A DNA stretch of 64,000 bases from Rapana venosa (GCA_028751875.1 CM054140.1:49992171-50056170), one strand, 5' to 3'. Positions 10,200-21,510 are shown, counted from the stretch's first letter. Made by a program: numbers and translations. The notes: generated by a model not told the origin, from the letters alone.

Positions 10200-10605
10200 T
10201 AGCCTTTTTTTTAAATATAATTTTGCCAGGGACAACACTCGTTGTGGGTTTTTTTGTTTTTGATTTTTTGTTTGTTTGTTGTTAATTTGTTTGTTGGTTG
10301 GTTTTGTTGAGGTGGTTTTGTTGTTGTTGTTGTTGGGTTGTGTGTTGTTGTTGTTTTTTTTGGGGGGGTGGGGGGGGGGGGGGGGGGGGGCAGGGGAATT
10401 TACGTGCGCTCAGTATGTATCACACTCGGGGCCTCAGTTTATCATCTCATCTGAAAGACTAACATCCAGACCACCGCTCAGGGTGTGTGTAGTGAAGGGG
10501 TGGGGTAGGGGTGGGAGGAGTTAATATTCAAACTGGGATCTAGCCTGCGACTGTTCCTTTTTTAGACAGGTGCGCTACCTGTAGACCACTGCTCCACTCT
10601 CCAAC
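10200..10605 (-). mobile_element. SINE-A copy with an internal G/T expansion
   Basis: The left part 'AATTTTGCCAGGGACAACAC' and the right part 'ACGTGCGCTCAGTATG', 'GCCTCAGTTTATCATCTCAT', 'CAGACCACCGCTCA', 'GCGCTACCTGTAGACCACTG' are in SINE-A order on the minus strand. Between them, about 150 bp of G/T sequence (10245-10395) replaces what is normally about 10 bp. The 3' body beyond 10200 is degraded. Confidence 0.7.
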
Positions 10606-10832
10606 AAGGGACCACAGTTGATAGACAGTGTGTGTACCTGTTTTGTTTGTACAAGGCGTAAGAGAGAGTGTATTGTTGCTTTGAAGATTGTCTACAGGTG
10701 TTGATAGTGCGTGGCATCAGGCTTCACTGGGAGAGTTCAGTAAAATAGAGATGACAGGTGACACTCTTCATGACATTGCAAGTGTGTCTACGAGCACAAC
10801 AGTCAATGCACAACCCCTCCAAAAATAATAGC

Positions 10833-10837
<5 letters not shown>

Positions 10838-10873
<36 letters not shown>

Positions 10874-11023
10874 GCTGGATCAACACACATAAAAACAATC
10901 TGTTAAAAACTGGTTTGGAATATAAGGCAGAACTAAAATAATGACACCAAACTGAGTATATATATATATTATATATATATATATTTGATTATATATATTG
11001 ATTATATTTGATTATTATGATAT

Positions 11024-11120
<97 letters not shown>
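10838..11120. repeat. (CA)n, (AT)n and long (GT)n microsatellites
   Basis: CA repeats at about 10838-10872, AT-rich dinucleotides at about 10960-11010, and GT from about 11027 to 11120 with one GGTG interruption. Confidence 0.92.
10873..10957 (+). repeat. Direct repeat, copy 1 (partner 11824-11905)
   Basis: 'CACATAAAAACAATCTGTT', 'GGTTTGGAATATAAGGCAG' and 'ACACCAAACTGAGT' recur at 11832-11905 with small indels. The two copies bracket about 870 bp including the GT array. Confidence 0.7.
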
Positions 11121-11121
<1 letters not shown>

Positions 11122-11589
11122 AAAGGGGGATACATCAAGGCAATACAATACGCTGAACATTGTTATAATTATGTTTGTGTCAGGTTTATTGCTGGGTTCA
11201 CTGATGACAAGGGTCACCATACAGTCTTACCAAAAAAATCATTTGCTACATGCTGACCACCTAACACTGCTATGTACAACCAAACCCATACTGTTGACTA
11301 AACTAAATGAATTGTGTGAATTTTGCTAAAAACAACTTTTGTTTTCAAGATCCCTTGTGAAATGTCCTGTTATTTTAACTGTGGACAACACACAATTGAA
11401 ACCAACAACCATAATAATATTGGGGTAGTTTTGTTGGTGTTTCCTTTTTTGGGGTTTATCTTTAAAGAAGAAAATTTTTAAAAAAACCCATAACGGGATG
11501 TGTGGTTTTTAATTTTTGTATTCGTGATCTCTCCCCCGGGGGTTCGATTCTCGTTTCCGAGGGGGAAGACAACCAAGAGTGGATGGCAG

Positions 11590-11702
11590 GAGGGGAAACG
11601 ATTTGCTACGAAAGAAGATCCCGGGGAGGGGAGAAGCTGGATGCGAAAATCTTCAGTGGGGCCCCACGTCACAGGACGACGGGGTAGTGAAAGGGAAAAG
11701 TG
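11590..11702 (+). mobile_element. LINE 3' tail fragment
   Basis: 'GAAACGATTTGCTACGAAAG', 'GAGAAGCTGGATGCGAAAAT', 'CTTCAGTGGGGCCCCACG' and 'GGGGTAGTGAAAGGGAAAAG' match the LINE ends at 5188-5292, 6202 and 19390. A tRNA-like 'GGGTTCGATTCTCG' sits just upstream (about 11540), so this tail too may be inside a SINE. Confidence 0.6.
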
Positions 11703-11704
11703 AA

Positions 11705-12127
11705 TTTTTTTTTTTTTTTTGTTTTTTGTTGCTTTATTTTTTTTTTTAATATGTATAAAAGTCAAAAAATAAAATCCGAGTAAAATTTTTTTATGATTAA
11801 TATATAATCAAATAATGAATGTGACGCTGGGTCACATAAAAACAATCTGTTTTAAAAATGGTTTGGAAAATAAGGCAGAATAAAATATACACCAAATGAG
11901 TCTGTTGTCCAAAAGAGTTTAAGCCAATGGAATTTTAATGGGTTCACGGAAAAAACTAACTTCAGCTACGTTGATTTATAACAATGCCATTAGCTGCCGA
12001 AAATTAATATAAAAATAAAATTTTGGCATCCAAAAGTATTTGCTTGTTATTGCTCTCAATTTATGTATTTTTAAAATTCTGTTTTTAAAAAAAAATCTAT
12101 TTTCACCAATCAAATTTATTTGGGGTG

Positions 12128-12181
<54 letters not shown>

Positions 12182-12320
12182 CCTGCCTCTCCCCCATTTC
12201 CAAAAAAAAAAAAACCTCAAAATTTTTAAGTCTTTTATTGGGTTTTTTAAAAAAAAAGTGTTCCCGGGTGAGCCTGGGTTACCAATGGTCAGATTTTTGC
12301 CATACATAACCTTTTAACCC
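11705..12320. repeat. Homopolymer-rich block with 52-nt poly-C
   Basis: Poly-T (about 11707-11750) and several short A/T runs surround an uninterrupted C run at 12129-12180. The second copy of the 10873-10957 repeat lies at 11824-11905. Doubling of many bases here suggests poor consensus quality. Confidence 0.8.
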
Positions 12321-12404
12321 ACATTAAGGGGAGCCCCCATTTCCCACTTGGAGACGGTTTTAAACCGACTTCATGCATGCGTTTTTTGTTGGATTTTTTT
12401 TTTG

Positions 12405-12600
12405 TATAAAAATGTCATCCGTTCCTACCGACGCGAAATGGGTTACTCGTCCGAAATGTGGAACGGTTTTTTGTTGTTTTTGTTTAACGTGTGCGCAAGA
12501 TGTTCTGCTCACGTATATGCACACGGGGCCTCAGTTTATAGTTTCAGCCGAAGGACTTTTGGGGAGAGTGGAGTCAGTACTGATGTTAACTCCAGGGTGT
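12405..12600 (-). mobile_element. SINE-B fragment
   Basis: 'GTCATCCGTTCCTACCG', 'ACTCGTCCGAAATGTGGAAC', 'AACGTGTGCGCAAGATGTTC', 'GGGGCCTCAGTTTATAGTTT' and 'CTGATGTTAACTCCAGGG' are in SINE-B order. The 3' tail and the tRNA-like head are missing. Confidence 0.8.
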
Positions 12601-12654
12601 AAGTTTATACATTTGGTAAAATTTTGTGATCAATGAATGAAGCATGAATAATAA

Positions 12655-12803
12655 ACAGCGACACAAACACACACACAGACGCGCGCGCATGCACACACAC
12701 ACCACATACACACACAGAGGCACGCACGCAAACGCGAGACAGACGGACAGACAGACAAACACACACGCCCCAGGGGAAGACTGATAGAGAGACAAACACA
12801 CAC

Positions 12804-12871
<68 letters not shown>

Positions 12872-12879
12872 AGAAGGGG

Positions 12880-12938
<59 letters not shown>

Positions 12939-12945
12939 AGAGACA
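12655..12945. repeat. CA, GA and (GACA)n compound microsatellite
   Basis: CA/CACG repeats to about 12805, GA to about 12872, then (GACA)n to about 12938. Flanking 12945-13150 is unremarkable. Confidence 0.93.
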
Positions 12946-13154
12946 GAGAGCAAACAAAATATACTGGAACATTAGCTTCTCTTGCCTGTCATTTATGAAT
13001 TATTATAGCTTGGCTAATGGAACAGTATTGATAAATCATGATTAAATCATGTGGATTGATTTCACAGTACCTAATAACTCTCCGTGACTTGTACAACAAC
13101 ACAAAAAACACCCCACCATTCTCATTCTTACACACTCACGCGCATTGGGCTCTC

Positions 13155-13270
13155 CCTCTGTCTGTCCGTCTGTCTGTCCGTCTGTCTGTCTGTCTGTCTG
13201 TCTCTTCCCACCCCCGAACGGCCAGAGGCCCATGGAATTAAAATGTTTTGCCCCCCCCCCCCACCTCCCT

Positions 13271-13367
<97 letters not shown>

Positions 13368-13370
13368 TTC
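13155..13370. repeat. (GTCT)n, poly-C and (CT)n
   Basis: GTCT repeats at about 13157-13203, poly-C at about 13250-13262, CT repeats at about 13277-13365. Confidence 0.93.
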
Positions 13371-13494
13371 TCACGCACACATACACACGCATCTCTTTTC
13401 TTCGACACTCCTTCTTCTATTCTCTTCCCTATTTTCTTTTTCCTTTCTTTGTAATTCTTTGAATGCATAGACAAAAATATTTTCTAAAAGGCAA

Positions 13495-13646
13495 AAAGAA
13501 CAAAGGAAAGAACAAAGAAAGAAAGAAACAAACAGAAAGAAAGAAACAAAGAAACAGAAAAGAAAGTCAGACACCTCAATCACGTCATATTTGTTTTTTA
13601 TTGCCATCTGTTGCCCTCATAAATAATGATATTCTCTCTGTCTCTC

Positions 13647-13736
<90 letters not shown>

Positions 13737-13815
13737 ACACACACCACACACACACACAAACAGACACGCACGCATGCATGCACACACACACACACACGCA
13801 CACACACACGCTCGC
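13495..13815. repeat. AAAG-type, (CT)n and (CA)n array
   Basis: AAAG/AAAC repeats at about 13495-13565, CT at about 13632-13698, and CA with CACG variants to about 13812. Confidence 0.93.
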
Positions 13816-13914
13816 ACATATGCACATTGTTTTAATCATTATTGTCTTTATTTCTCCGCTTGAATGGAAATGATCAGTCAGTGTGCTTCTTTTGAAGTTT
13901 GTGTGTGTGTGTTT

Positions 13915-14112
13915 TATTTATTTATTTATTTAATTCTTTTATTTCGAAGATGATGGAATAAGCACTCATGTGCTTTTTTTTACATGTAGTCCCCATGTGT
14001 ATGCAGTTTTGTAAATGTTGTCATCCGTTCCTACCGGCACACAATGACCTACCCTTGCGAAAATTGGAGCGGGTTTTAAGGTGTGCGCAAGATGTTCTGT
14101 GTGCGTTGTGTG
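13915..14112 (-). mobile_element. SINE-B, 3' half
   Basis: ATTT repeats, 'TTTCGAAGATGATGGAATAA', 'GCACTCATGTGC', 'TACATGTAGTCCCCATG', 'GTCATCCGTTCCTACCGG' and 'GTGCGCAAGATGTTCTG'. The copy stops inside a GT/GTCT microsatellite (14108-14166), where the SINE's own 'GTGCGTT' motif seems to have expanded. Confidence 0.82.
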
Positions 14113-14292
14113 TGCATGTGTGTGTGTGTGTGTGTGTGAGAGAGTGTCTGTCTGTCTGTCTGTCTGCTATGGAGGGGCGAGGGAGGGCACTACAGAGTTT
14201 GTTCTGCAGCCTCTTTCAGCTAAATACCTATGAAATTACATCACTGGCCGCGCGCCCCTGCTCTATTCTATCACAGCCATTAGCGTGACAGA

Positions 14293-14690
14293 TAGTTTCC
14301 TTGTGTCAAAACGCTTGCAACAGGACTGGGTTCTTCTCTATGCTGGCCAAGCCCATAGGCTTCACTGTTGGACAATCTGTTGCATCTTCAAGACACCATT
14401 CTTGCCTATATATACATATACATATTCATTGGCAATAAAGTTTACACTGTCCTTTGAATATTTCAGTAGGGGGAGGTGGGGGGGGGGGGGGTGTCACCAT
14501 ATCAGGGATAATAGGACAATAAGTGGTCTCATGGCGGGGTAGAGCTGGGTGTCATCTGTCACTCTCAATGTCAGTGTTGCAGGGATGATTTTTTTTCTGG
14601 TTGGATTCATCTGCATTTATCGTAATTGCTCATAACTACGCACAGATGCATAATCATTTTTATATCAGATCGCTTTTATCTGATAACTCT
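14293..14690 (+). repeat. Repeat G, copy 1
   Basis: Shares 'ACAATCTGTTGCATCTTC', 'TCTTGCCTATATATACAT', 'GGCAATAAAGTTTACACTG', an interrupted 'ATCAGGGATAAT' block, 'AATAAGTGGTC' and 'AGATGCATAATCATTTTTAT' with 15165-15525. A truncated third copy is at 14807-14860. Function unknown. Confidence 0.65.
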
Positions 14691-14699
14691 CTGTTGTGA

Positions 14700-14972
<273 letters not shown>

Positions 14973-15164
14973 AACTCTGGAATTGTTTTACTATTACAAT
15001 CATGTTTAATTCTCGCGCCTTAATGAACTACCAAAAATCTATTGCAGTCGTTATTTTTGGTCCAAGGCGTTCAGTTTTCTGCAAATCTCAAGCAAGACCC
15101 AACTTTGATACTTAAAACATTGACCTACTGGGTTTGACACTTTACTTTACACGGAAAACTGTTG

Positions 15165-15638
<474 letters not shown>

Positions 15639-15679
15639 ATCCCTCAGAAACGGGTCAACATGGAAAGAATACAAATGTC

Positions 15680-16100
15680 CACACAGAAGTGGATCAGTGG
15701 TCTAGAGGTAAACCACCTGCCTAGAAAGCGAGAAGTCTGGGTTCGAAGTGTGTGGTGGCTTGATCCCCAATTGGGCCAGAAAATTTCCCCCATCCACTAG
15801 ACCGTAAATGGTGGTCTGGGTTCTAGTCTTTCGAATGAGACGATAAAACGAGGTCCCCGTGTGTTAAACACAATTATTTAGCACACGGAGAAGAACCCAC
15901 AGCAACAAGACATGTCCCTGAAAAAATTATGTAGAAAAAAAAGCCATTCTGATAGGGAAACAAATACAGTTGCAGACAAGAAAAGGAAAAAAAAACAACC
16001 ATAGGTGGCACTGCTCTTGTGGCGACGCGCTCTCCCTGGGGAGAGCAGCCCGAATTTCACGCAAAGAAATCTGCCGTGACTTTAAGTGGTATGCAATGCA
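15680..16100 (+). mobile_element. SINE-A, full-length copy
   Basis: Head 'GTGGATCAGTGGTCTAGAGG', a weak B-box 'GGTTCGAAGTG', then 'CACTAGACCGTAAATGGTGG', 'GAGACGATAAAACGAGGTCC', 'AGAACCCACAGCAACAAG', 'GCCATTCTGATAGGGAAAC', 'GCGACGCGCTCTCC', 'GAGAGCAGCCCGAATTTCAC' and 'TCTGCCGTGACTTTAAGTGG'. About 420 bp, plus orientation. Confidence 0.88.
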
Positions 16101-16185
16101 ACAGAAGTGGTGTGTGTTCATGGTCCAGTTTTAAAGCTGGGGTAATTGGGCCAGACTGCCAGGCTCTGGGTATTGAGCGGGGAAA

Positions 16186-18050
16186 ATGTCATGCTGGTGT
16201 TTGGTAAAGTGTCACACTGGCGTTTGGTAAAGTGTCACACTGGCGTTTGGTAAAGTGTCACACTGGCGTTTGTTTGTTTTTAAAAAAGAGAGAGAAAAGG
16301 TGTCACACTGGTGTTTTGTATAAAAAAAATTTAATAGTGTCACACTGGTGTTTGGTAAAAGTGTCAAACTGGTGTTCGGTAAAGTGTCGCACTGGTGCTT
16401 GGTGTTTTTTAAAGTGTCACACTGGTGTTTGGTTGTTGTTGTTTTTAAAAAGTGCCACACTGGTGTTTGGTAAAAAAGTGTCACACCGGTGTTTGGTAAA
16501 AGTGCCACACCGGTGTCTGATAAAAGTGTCACGCCGGTGTTTGGTTAAAATGTCACACCGGTGTTCGGCAAAGTGTCACACCAGTGTTTGGTAAAGTATC
16601 ACACTGGTGTTTGTTAAAAGTGTCACACTGGTGTTTGGTATACTTTTAAAAAGTGTCACTCCAGTGTTTGGTAAAGTGTCACATTGGTGTTTGGTAAAAA
16701 GTGTCACACTGGCGTTTGGTAAAGTGTCACACTGGTGTTTGGTAAAGTGTTACAGTGGTGTTTGGTAAAAGTGTCACACCGGTATTTGGTAAAGTGTCAC
16801 ACCGGTGTTTTGTAAAGTGTCACACCAGTGTTTGGCAAAGTGTCACACTGGTGTTTGGTAACGTGCCACACCGGTGTTTGGTAAAGTGTTACACTGGCGT
16901 TTGGTAAAGTGTCACACTGGCGTTTGGTAAAGTGTCACACTGGCGTTTGGTAAAGTGTCACACTGGTGTTTGGTAAATTAAAAAAAGGGAAAAGGAAAAG
17001 AAGAAGTGTCACACCGGTGTTGTATTGTTATTCTTTTTTAAAAGTGTCACACTGGTGTTTGGTGAAGTGTCCCACCGGTGTTTGGTAAAGTGTCGCACCG
17101 GTGTTCGTTTTAAAGTGTAACACCGGTGTTTGGTGGGTTGTTGTTTTTTTAAGTGTCACACCGGTGTTTGGTAAAGGTGTCACGCCGGTGTTTGGTAAAA
17201 GTGCCACACCAGTGTTTGTTAAAAGTGTCACACCGATGTTTGGTAAAAGTGTCACACCGGTGCTGGGTAAAAGTGTCACACCGGTGTTCGGTAAAGTGTC
17301 ACACCGGTGTTTGGTTAAAAAAAAAAAAAAAAAAAAAGGTGTCACACTGGTGTTTGGTTGAAGTGTCACACCGGTGTTTGGTAAAAGTGTTACACTGGTG
17401 TTTGGTAATGTCCCGCACTGGTGTTTGGTAAAAGTGTCACACTGGTGTTTGATGGAAAGTGTCACACTGGTGTTTTGTAAAAGTGCCATGCTGGTGTTTG
17501 GTAAAGTGTAACACTGGCTTTTGGTAAAGTGCCACACCGGTGTTTTGTAAAGTGTCACACCGGCGCGTGTTTAAGTGTCAAACCGGTGTTTTGTTTAATA
17601 ATAAATATTTTTTAAGGTGTCACACTGGTGTTTTGGGGGTAAAGTGTCACACTTGTGTCTGGCAAAGTGTCACCCTGGCGTTTGGTGAAGTGTCACCCTG
17701 GCGTTTGGTAAAGTGTCACCCTGGCGTTTGGTAAAGTGTCACTCTGGTGTTTGGTAAAGTGTCACTCTGGCGTTTGGTAAAATGTCACACTTGGTAAAGT
17801 GTCACACTTGGTAAAGTGTCACACTGGCATTTGGTAAAATTTTTTACACTGGTGTTTGGTAAAGTGTCACACTGGCTTTTGGTAAAGTGTCACACTTAGT
17901 AAAGTGTCACACTGGCGTTTGGTAAAGTGTCACACTTGGTAAAGTGTCACATTGGCGTTTGGTAAAGTGTCACACTGGCGTTTGGTAAAGTGTCACACTG
18001 GCGTTTGGTTAAGTGTCACACTGGCGTTTGGTAAAGTGTTATACTTGGAA
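16186..18050 (+). repeat. 23-bp minisatellite, about 75-80 units
   Basis: A conserved 19-nt core, GTGTCACACYGGYGTTTGG, is joined by a linker that is usually TAAA. This gives a 23-bp period. The core comes in CTGGCG, CTGGTG, CCGGTG and CCAGTG versions. Linkers sometimes grow to 20-37 nt of A/T-rich sequence, always at the same place between cores. Shortened units of about 16 bp lack the centre of the core (17785-17825 and 17885-17945). Frames of 92-176 aa across the array have a period out of step with codons and are not genes. SINE-A lies on the left, (GT)n and SINE-B on the right. Confidence 0.95.
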
Positions 18051-18051
18051 A

Positions 18052-18053
<2 letters not shown>

Positions 18054-18140
<87 letters not shown>
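18054..18140. repeat. (GT)n microsatellite
   Basis: Pure GT directly abutting the last minisatellite unit. Confidence 0.96.
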
Positions 18141-18142
<2 letters not shown>

Positions 18143-18159
18143 GTTTTTATTTATTTTAA

Positions 18160-18385
18160 TTTTTTATTTTAATCTTTTATATCGAGGATACTGGAATAGG
18201 CACTTATGTGCTTTTTTACATCTAGTCCCCGTGTGTATGCGGTTTTGTCAATTCTGTCATCTGTTCCCACCGGCACACAATGGGCTACTCTTACGAAAAG
18301 CGGAACAGGATTTAACGTGTGCGCAAGATGTTCTGCGTGCGTTCGCACACGGGACCTCGGTTTATAGTCTCATCCGAGGGATGTG
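18160..18385 (-). mobile_element. SINE-B, 3' two-thirds
   Basis: 'TATATCGAGGATACTGGAAT', 'CTAGTCCCCGTGTGTATGC', 'GTCATCTGTTCCCACCGG', 'CACAATGGGCTACTCTTACG', 'TTAACGTGTGCGCAAGATG' and 'GGGACCTCGGTTTATAGTCT'. The copy ends in a GTGC/GTGT microsatellite (18385-18500). Sequence from 18500 to 18940 shows no gene. Confidence 0.85.
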
Positions 18386-18939
18386 TGTGGGTGTGTGTGG
18401 GTGCGCACCCGCGCGTGCGTGCGCGCACATGTGTGTGTACGCGCCCGCGCGTGCGTGCGTGTGCGTGCGTGCGTGCCCGTGTGTGTGTATGTGTGTGTAT
18501 AAACTTAGGGGGGAGGCGGAGGTGTTAGGGCAGGAATGACTTTGGAATGTTCCCTGCAGCTGGTGCTTTCAAATGTCATGCTGCATTTCATTTTTCCTCA
18601 AACTTTTAATCTTGCTTTTATGTATATGCATGAGTCAGTGAGCGGGCGCAAGCGCGAGCGGGCCTGTGTGTCTGTGTGTCACAACTTATGGCTTTCTCGT
18701 TTTTCAATATTTTAACTTATCCGTTTATGTTCAGTATTGTTGCCCCGCTGTGATTCTGTTTCTTTGTGCCTGGTCTCTGATCAGTAAGTACCTGCAGCGT
18801 GTCAAAGTGGCATGCTGTGCTGTCATTATTCTGGGCACTAAAAAAGGAAATCTGGGTGACTGGTATAGGACCTGCCTGCTTGCAGGAGTTATCCACTTTA
18901 TGGTCACATGCAAGCAATTAACTTAGTATGTGCTGACAG

Positions 18940-19007
18940 CCCCCCCCCCCCCTCTCTCTCTCTCTCTCTCTTTGCCTGTCTCTCTGCTTCTGTCTGTCTG
19001 TGTGTCC

Positions 19008-19067
<60 letters not shown>

Positions 19068-19110
19068 TTCTCTGCCACCTCCTCCTCCTTCTTCCTCCTC
19101 CTTCATCCTC
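18940..19110. repeat. Poly-C, CT and CCT polypyrimidine tract
   Basis: A C run at about 18941-18952, CT repeats to about 19070, then CCT/CTT triplets. Confidence 0.93.
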
Positions 19111-19127
19111 CTCCCCTTTCTGCAATA

Positions 19128-19360
19128 GTCGTTACCATGCCAGTTACAGGGCCCCCGACAGCTGTAGAGACGACCCTGAGTGCCCTGCTGACCAGCAACA
19201 ACAACAGTGCCAGCGGGAAAAAAATGCTAGTGAAGCTGACTCCACCTTGTTTGTGTTCAGACTCAAGCCAGCCACCATAGATACATCAAGGAACATGGTG
19301 AACCTTGTGATGACACTACACGTAGGATACACAACGAAGCTGCTTAGCCAGCTATTGTGA
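19128..19360 (+). other. Complex-sequence island, weak exon candidate
   Basis: After a long pyrimidine tract ending in 'TCTGCAATAG' (splice-acceptor-like) comes about 230 bp of normal-complexity sequence, open in two frames. One frame ends at 19360 with residues '...TLHVGYTTKLLSQLL'. No domain is recognised and no donor site or partner exon was established. Intergenic sequence is equally possible. Confidence 0.2.
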
Positions 19361-19389
19361 GATCAGAGGAGGGCACATCAGCAATGATA

Positions 19390-19690
19390 ACCTTCTTCAC
19401 CCTACACCTATCCCATAGTCCCTTGGATCATGGGGGCACCACTGAAGATTTTGCAACCAGCTTCCTCGACTACCTGGGGTCCTCTGCTTTCGTTCCACTC
19501 AAGGCCAGTCCACTCTCGTGTTGTCTTCCCATCGTTTCCTCTGTCTGCCTCTTCGTCTCCCTCCTTGTACTGTTCCCTGTAGGACAGTCTTGGCTAGTGA
19601 AGATGTTCTGTGACGTGCATGTACCACTTTAGTTTGTGTTTTTTTCGCAGAAGTCTGAGTGACAACAAAAGGAGGCAAGTGTTCCACCAT
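19390..19690 (-). pseudogene. LINE C-terminal and 3' tail fragment
   Basis: The minus strand encodes 'TVLQGTVQGGRRRGRQRKRW' and 'EDNTRVDWP', the same LINE C-terminal motif as at 6202-6610. The 3' tail 'AAGCTGGTTGCAAAATCTTC', 'AGTGGTGCCCCCATG' and 'GGGATAGGTGTAGGG' follows. 5'-truncated. Confidence 0.8.
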
Positions 19691-19732
19691 CCCCTGAACC
19701 CTGTGTTGCCTGTGTCAGTGTCAGCAGTGACT

Positions 19733-19758
19733 CTCTCTCTCCTCTCTACTCTCTCTCC

Positions 19759-19793
<35 letters not shown>
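19733..19793. repeat. (CT)n microsatellite
   Basis: CT repeats with short interruptions. Confidence 0.93.
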
Positions 19794-19794
<1 letters not shown>

Positions 19795-19818
19795 CTGATG
19801 AGACCTTGTCTCCACACA

Positions 19819-20003
19819 GCTTGGACACAGTACACACACTGACACCAACAGGTGTGTGTCACAGTGACCAAGACTTGTTAAGCCTGTGTCAGGAACCAGA
19901 CAGTGAAAACGCTTTGCATGCTGATTGTCAATCAAGTTTTTGTTTTAGTTGGTCAGGCATAACCACTGAACCTACAAATGATAAAACAGTGGGGTGGATT
20001 TGA
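19819..20003 (+). other. Possible 3' terminal exon, unrecognised
   Basis: The CT array leads to 'TGTCTCCACACAG', a good splice-acceptor match, and the next 185 nt are open up to a TGA at 20001-20003. The peptide starts 'LDTVHTLTPTGVC' and ends 'TEPTNDKTVGWI'. No domain is recognised. No donor site or upstream exon in matching phase was proven. The reading is speculative. Confidence 0.2.
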
Positions 20004-20427
20004 TGCAAGTGCAGTGAATGACAATATTTCAACTTTGATTGATGCATGGGCACACAGGTGCCTGACAGATAAAGGCAGGAACACGGGTTTTTTCGAAAAG
20101 GGGTATTGATCATTCGTGACAATCATGACATATTGTTGTGTGAATTAATTTTGACTATCTTGTTGGCGAATATCCATGTGCATTGAACCTAGATGTAGAA
20201 CACTGCTGTGTGTGTTTCTGGTATGTTTACACAAAAAGCAGAAGACGTGCTGTCAGAGGAAGGCATTAGGCTGGCCACTGTACAGAAAGGGGAACCTGCA
20301 GGGAAGAATCCACAGGCTGATAGGCAGACAGGCAGGCAGGGGCTTTTTGGAGACAGCTTGATTCACTTCTACCTTGGATCGTAAATAACAGCTGTTTAGG
20401 TATACATAGCCCATGTATGCTGAAAAA

Positions 20428-20480
20428 AATAATAATGATAATGATAATAATGTATGGTATTTATATAGCGCTGAATCTTG
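20428..20480 (-). repeat. Repeat H end motif
   Basis: ATAATG repeats followed by 'GTATGGTATTTATATAGCGC' are the reverse complement of the motif at 8870-8935. Around it, from 20003 to 20960, only a short GATT array (about 20685-20722) was recognised. Confidence 0.6.
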
Positions 20481-20964
20481 TAGAGCAAACAAATCAGTGA
20501 CGTTCAATTGAATCACTGACAAAACAAACTGTTTGCTGATGGTATCCCTGTCAGACCAATAGTGTTGCACTGAATTCGTTCTTTGCAGTGCTTGCCATTA
20601 TTATGGGCTTTACATCTGTTATGGCAATAAACCTTGTTCTCTCTCAAACATTATCTACTGGCCTTACAGATACCAGTTTTGATTGATTTGGATTGATTGA
20701 TTGATTGGTTGATTGATTGATCTCTTACAGGCTCTGTCTCGGAGTAACTCTCCCTGCTTGCCCACTGCCAGGAGGAGCAGGCAAATAATCCACGCAGCCA
20801 AAGAAAGTGTTCCAGAACAGTACAGCTGCCATTCTTATTTGGAACATGCTGATCTCTTTTTTCCGAAAAACATATAATTGTGTAAAATATCATTGAGACT
20901 TGACAGCAAAGGGAAGGAACGAGCTGTAGTGTTATGTCTTCCACTAGCTTCTCATGTCAGCAGC

Positions 20965-21147
20965 TTTCTTCTTCTTCTTCTTCTTCTTCTTCTTCATCTT
21001 CTTCTTCTTCTTCTCCTCCTCCTCCTCTTCTTCTTTTCCTCCTTCTTCTTCTCCTCCTCCTCCTCTTCCTTCTTCTTCCCCTTCTTCTCTTTCTTTCTCC
21101 TTCTTCTCTTTCTTTCTCCTTCTTTCTCCATCTCCTCCTCCTTCTAA
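20965..21147. repeat. (CTT)n/(CCT)n polypyrimidine tract
   Basis: CTT triplets pass into mixed CTC/CTTT repeats. Three overlapping Ser, Leu and Phe frames mark it as simple sequence. Confidence 0.95.
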
Positions 21148-21296
21148 CTCACAGATAAAGGCTCACAGCAACAGCTTAGTGTGCAGAATATAAAGTCCCC
21201 ACTACACATGACTAGCCATATAAAAAGAAGAGGTAAGAGCCACAGACAGGACTGGATTACTTCCTGTATGTCTATTTGTCTGTCTCTTTGTCTTCC

Positions 21297-21301
<5 letters not shown>

Positions 21302-21327
<26 letters not shown>

Positions 21328-21510
21328 ACAACTCAGCCTGAATCTTGTAGACAATGACTTTAACAAGTACCTTGTTTATAGGGGACTGGTGTGGTGGGGG
21401 TAAGTTAGAAAACTAAAAAAAAAAAAAAAAGAATGGATGCAGAGAGAATTGAATTGAATGAATCTTATTTGAGAAAAAGAGACAGATTGACAGACAGACA
21501 GACAGACAGA
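21302..21510. repeat. GT, poly-A and GACA short repeats
   Basis: GT at about 21302-21327, an A run at about 21416-21430 and GACA at about 21490-21510. Confidence 0.85.

Noticed and set aside
16212..17558. Tandem-repeat protein with His-Thr-Gly-Val-Trp repeats
   Set aside because: A 23-bp period shifts the codon frame each unit. Openness on both strands reflects a lack of stops in the unit, and linker indels differ unit to unit.
16186..18050. CRISPR array
   Set aside because: Units are tandem with mostly 4-nt linkers rather than unique spacers of constant length. There are no cas genes and the context is eukaryotic.
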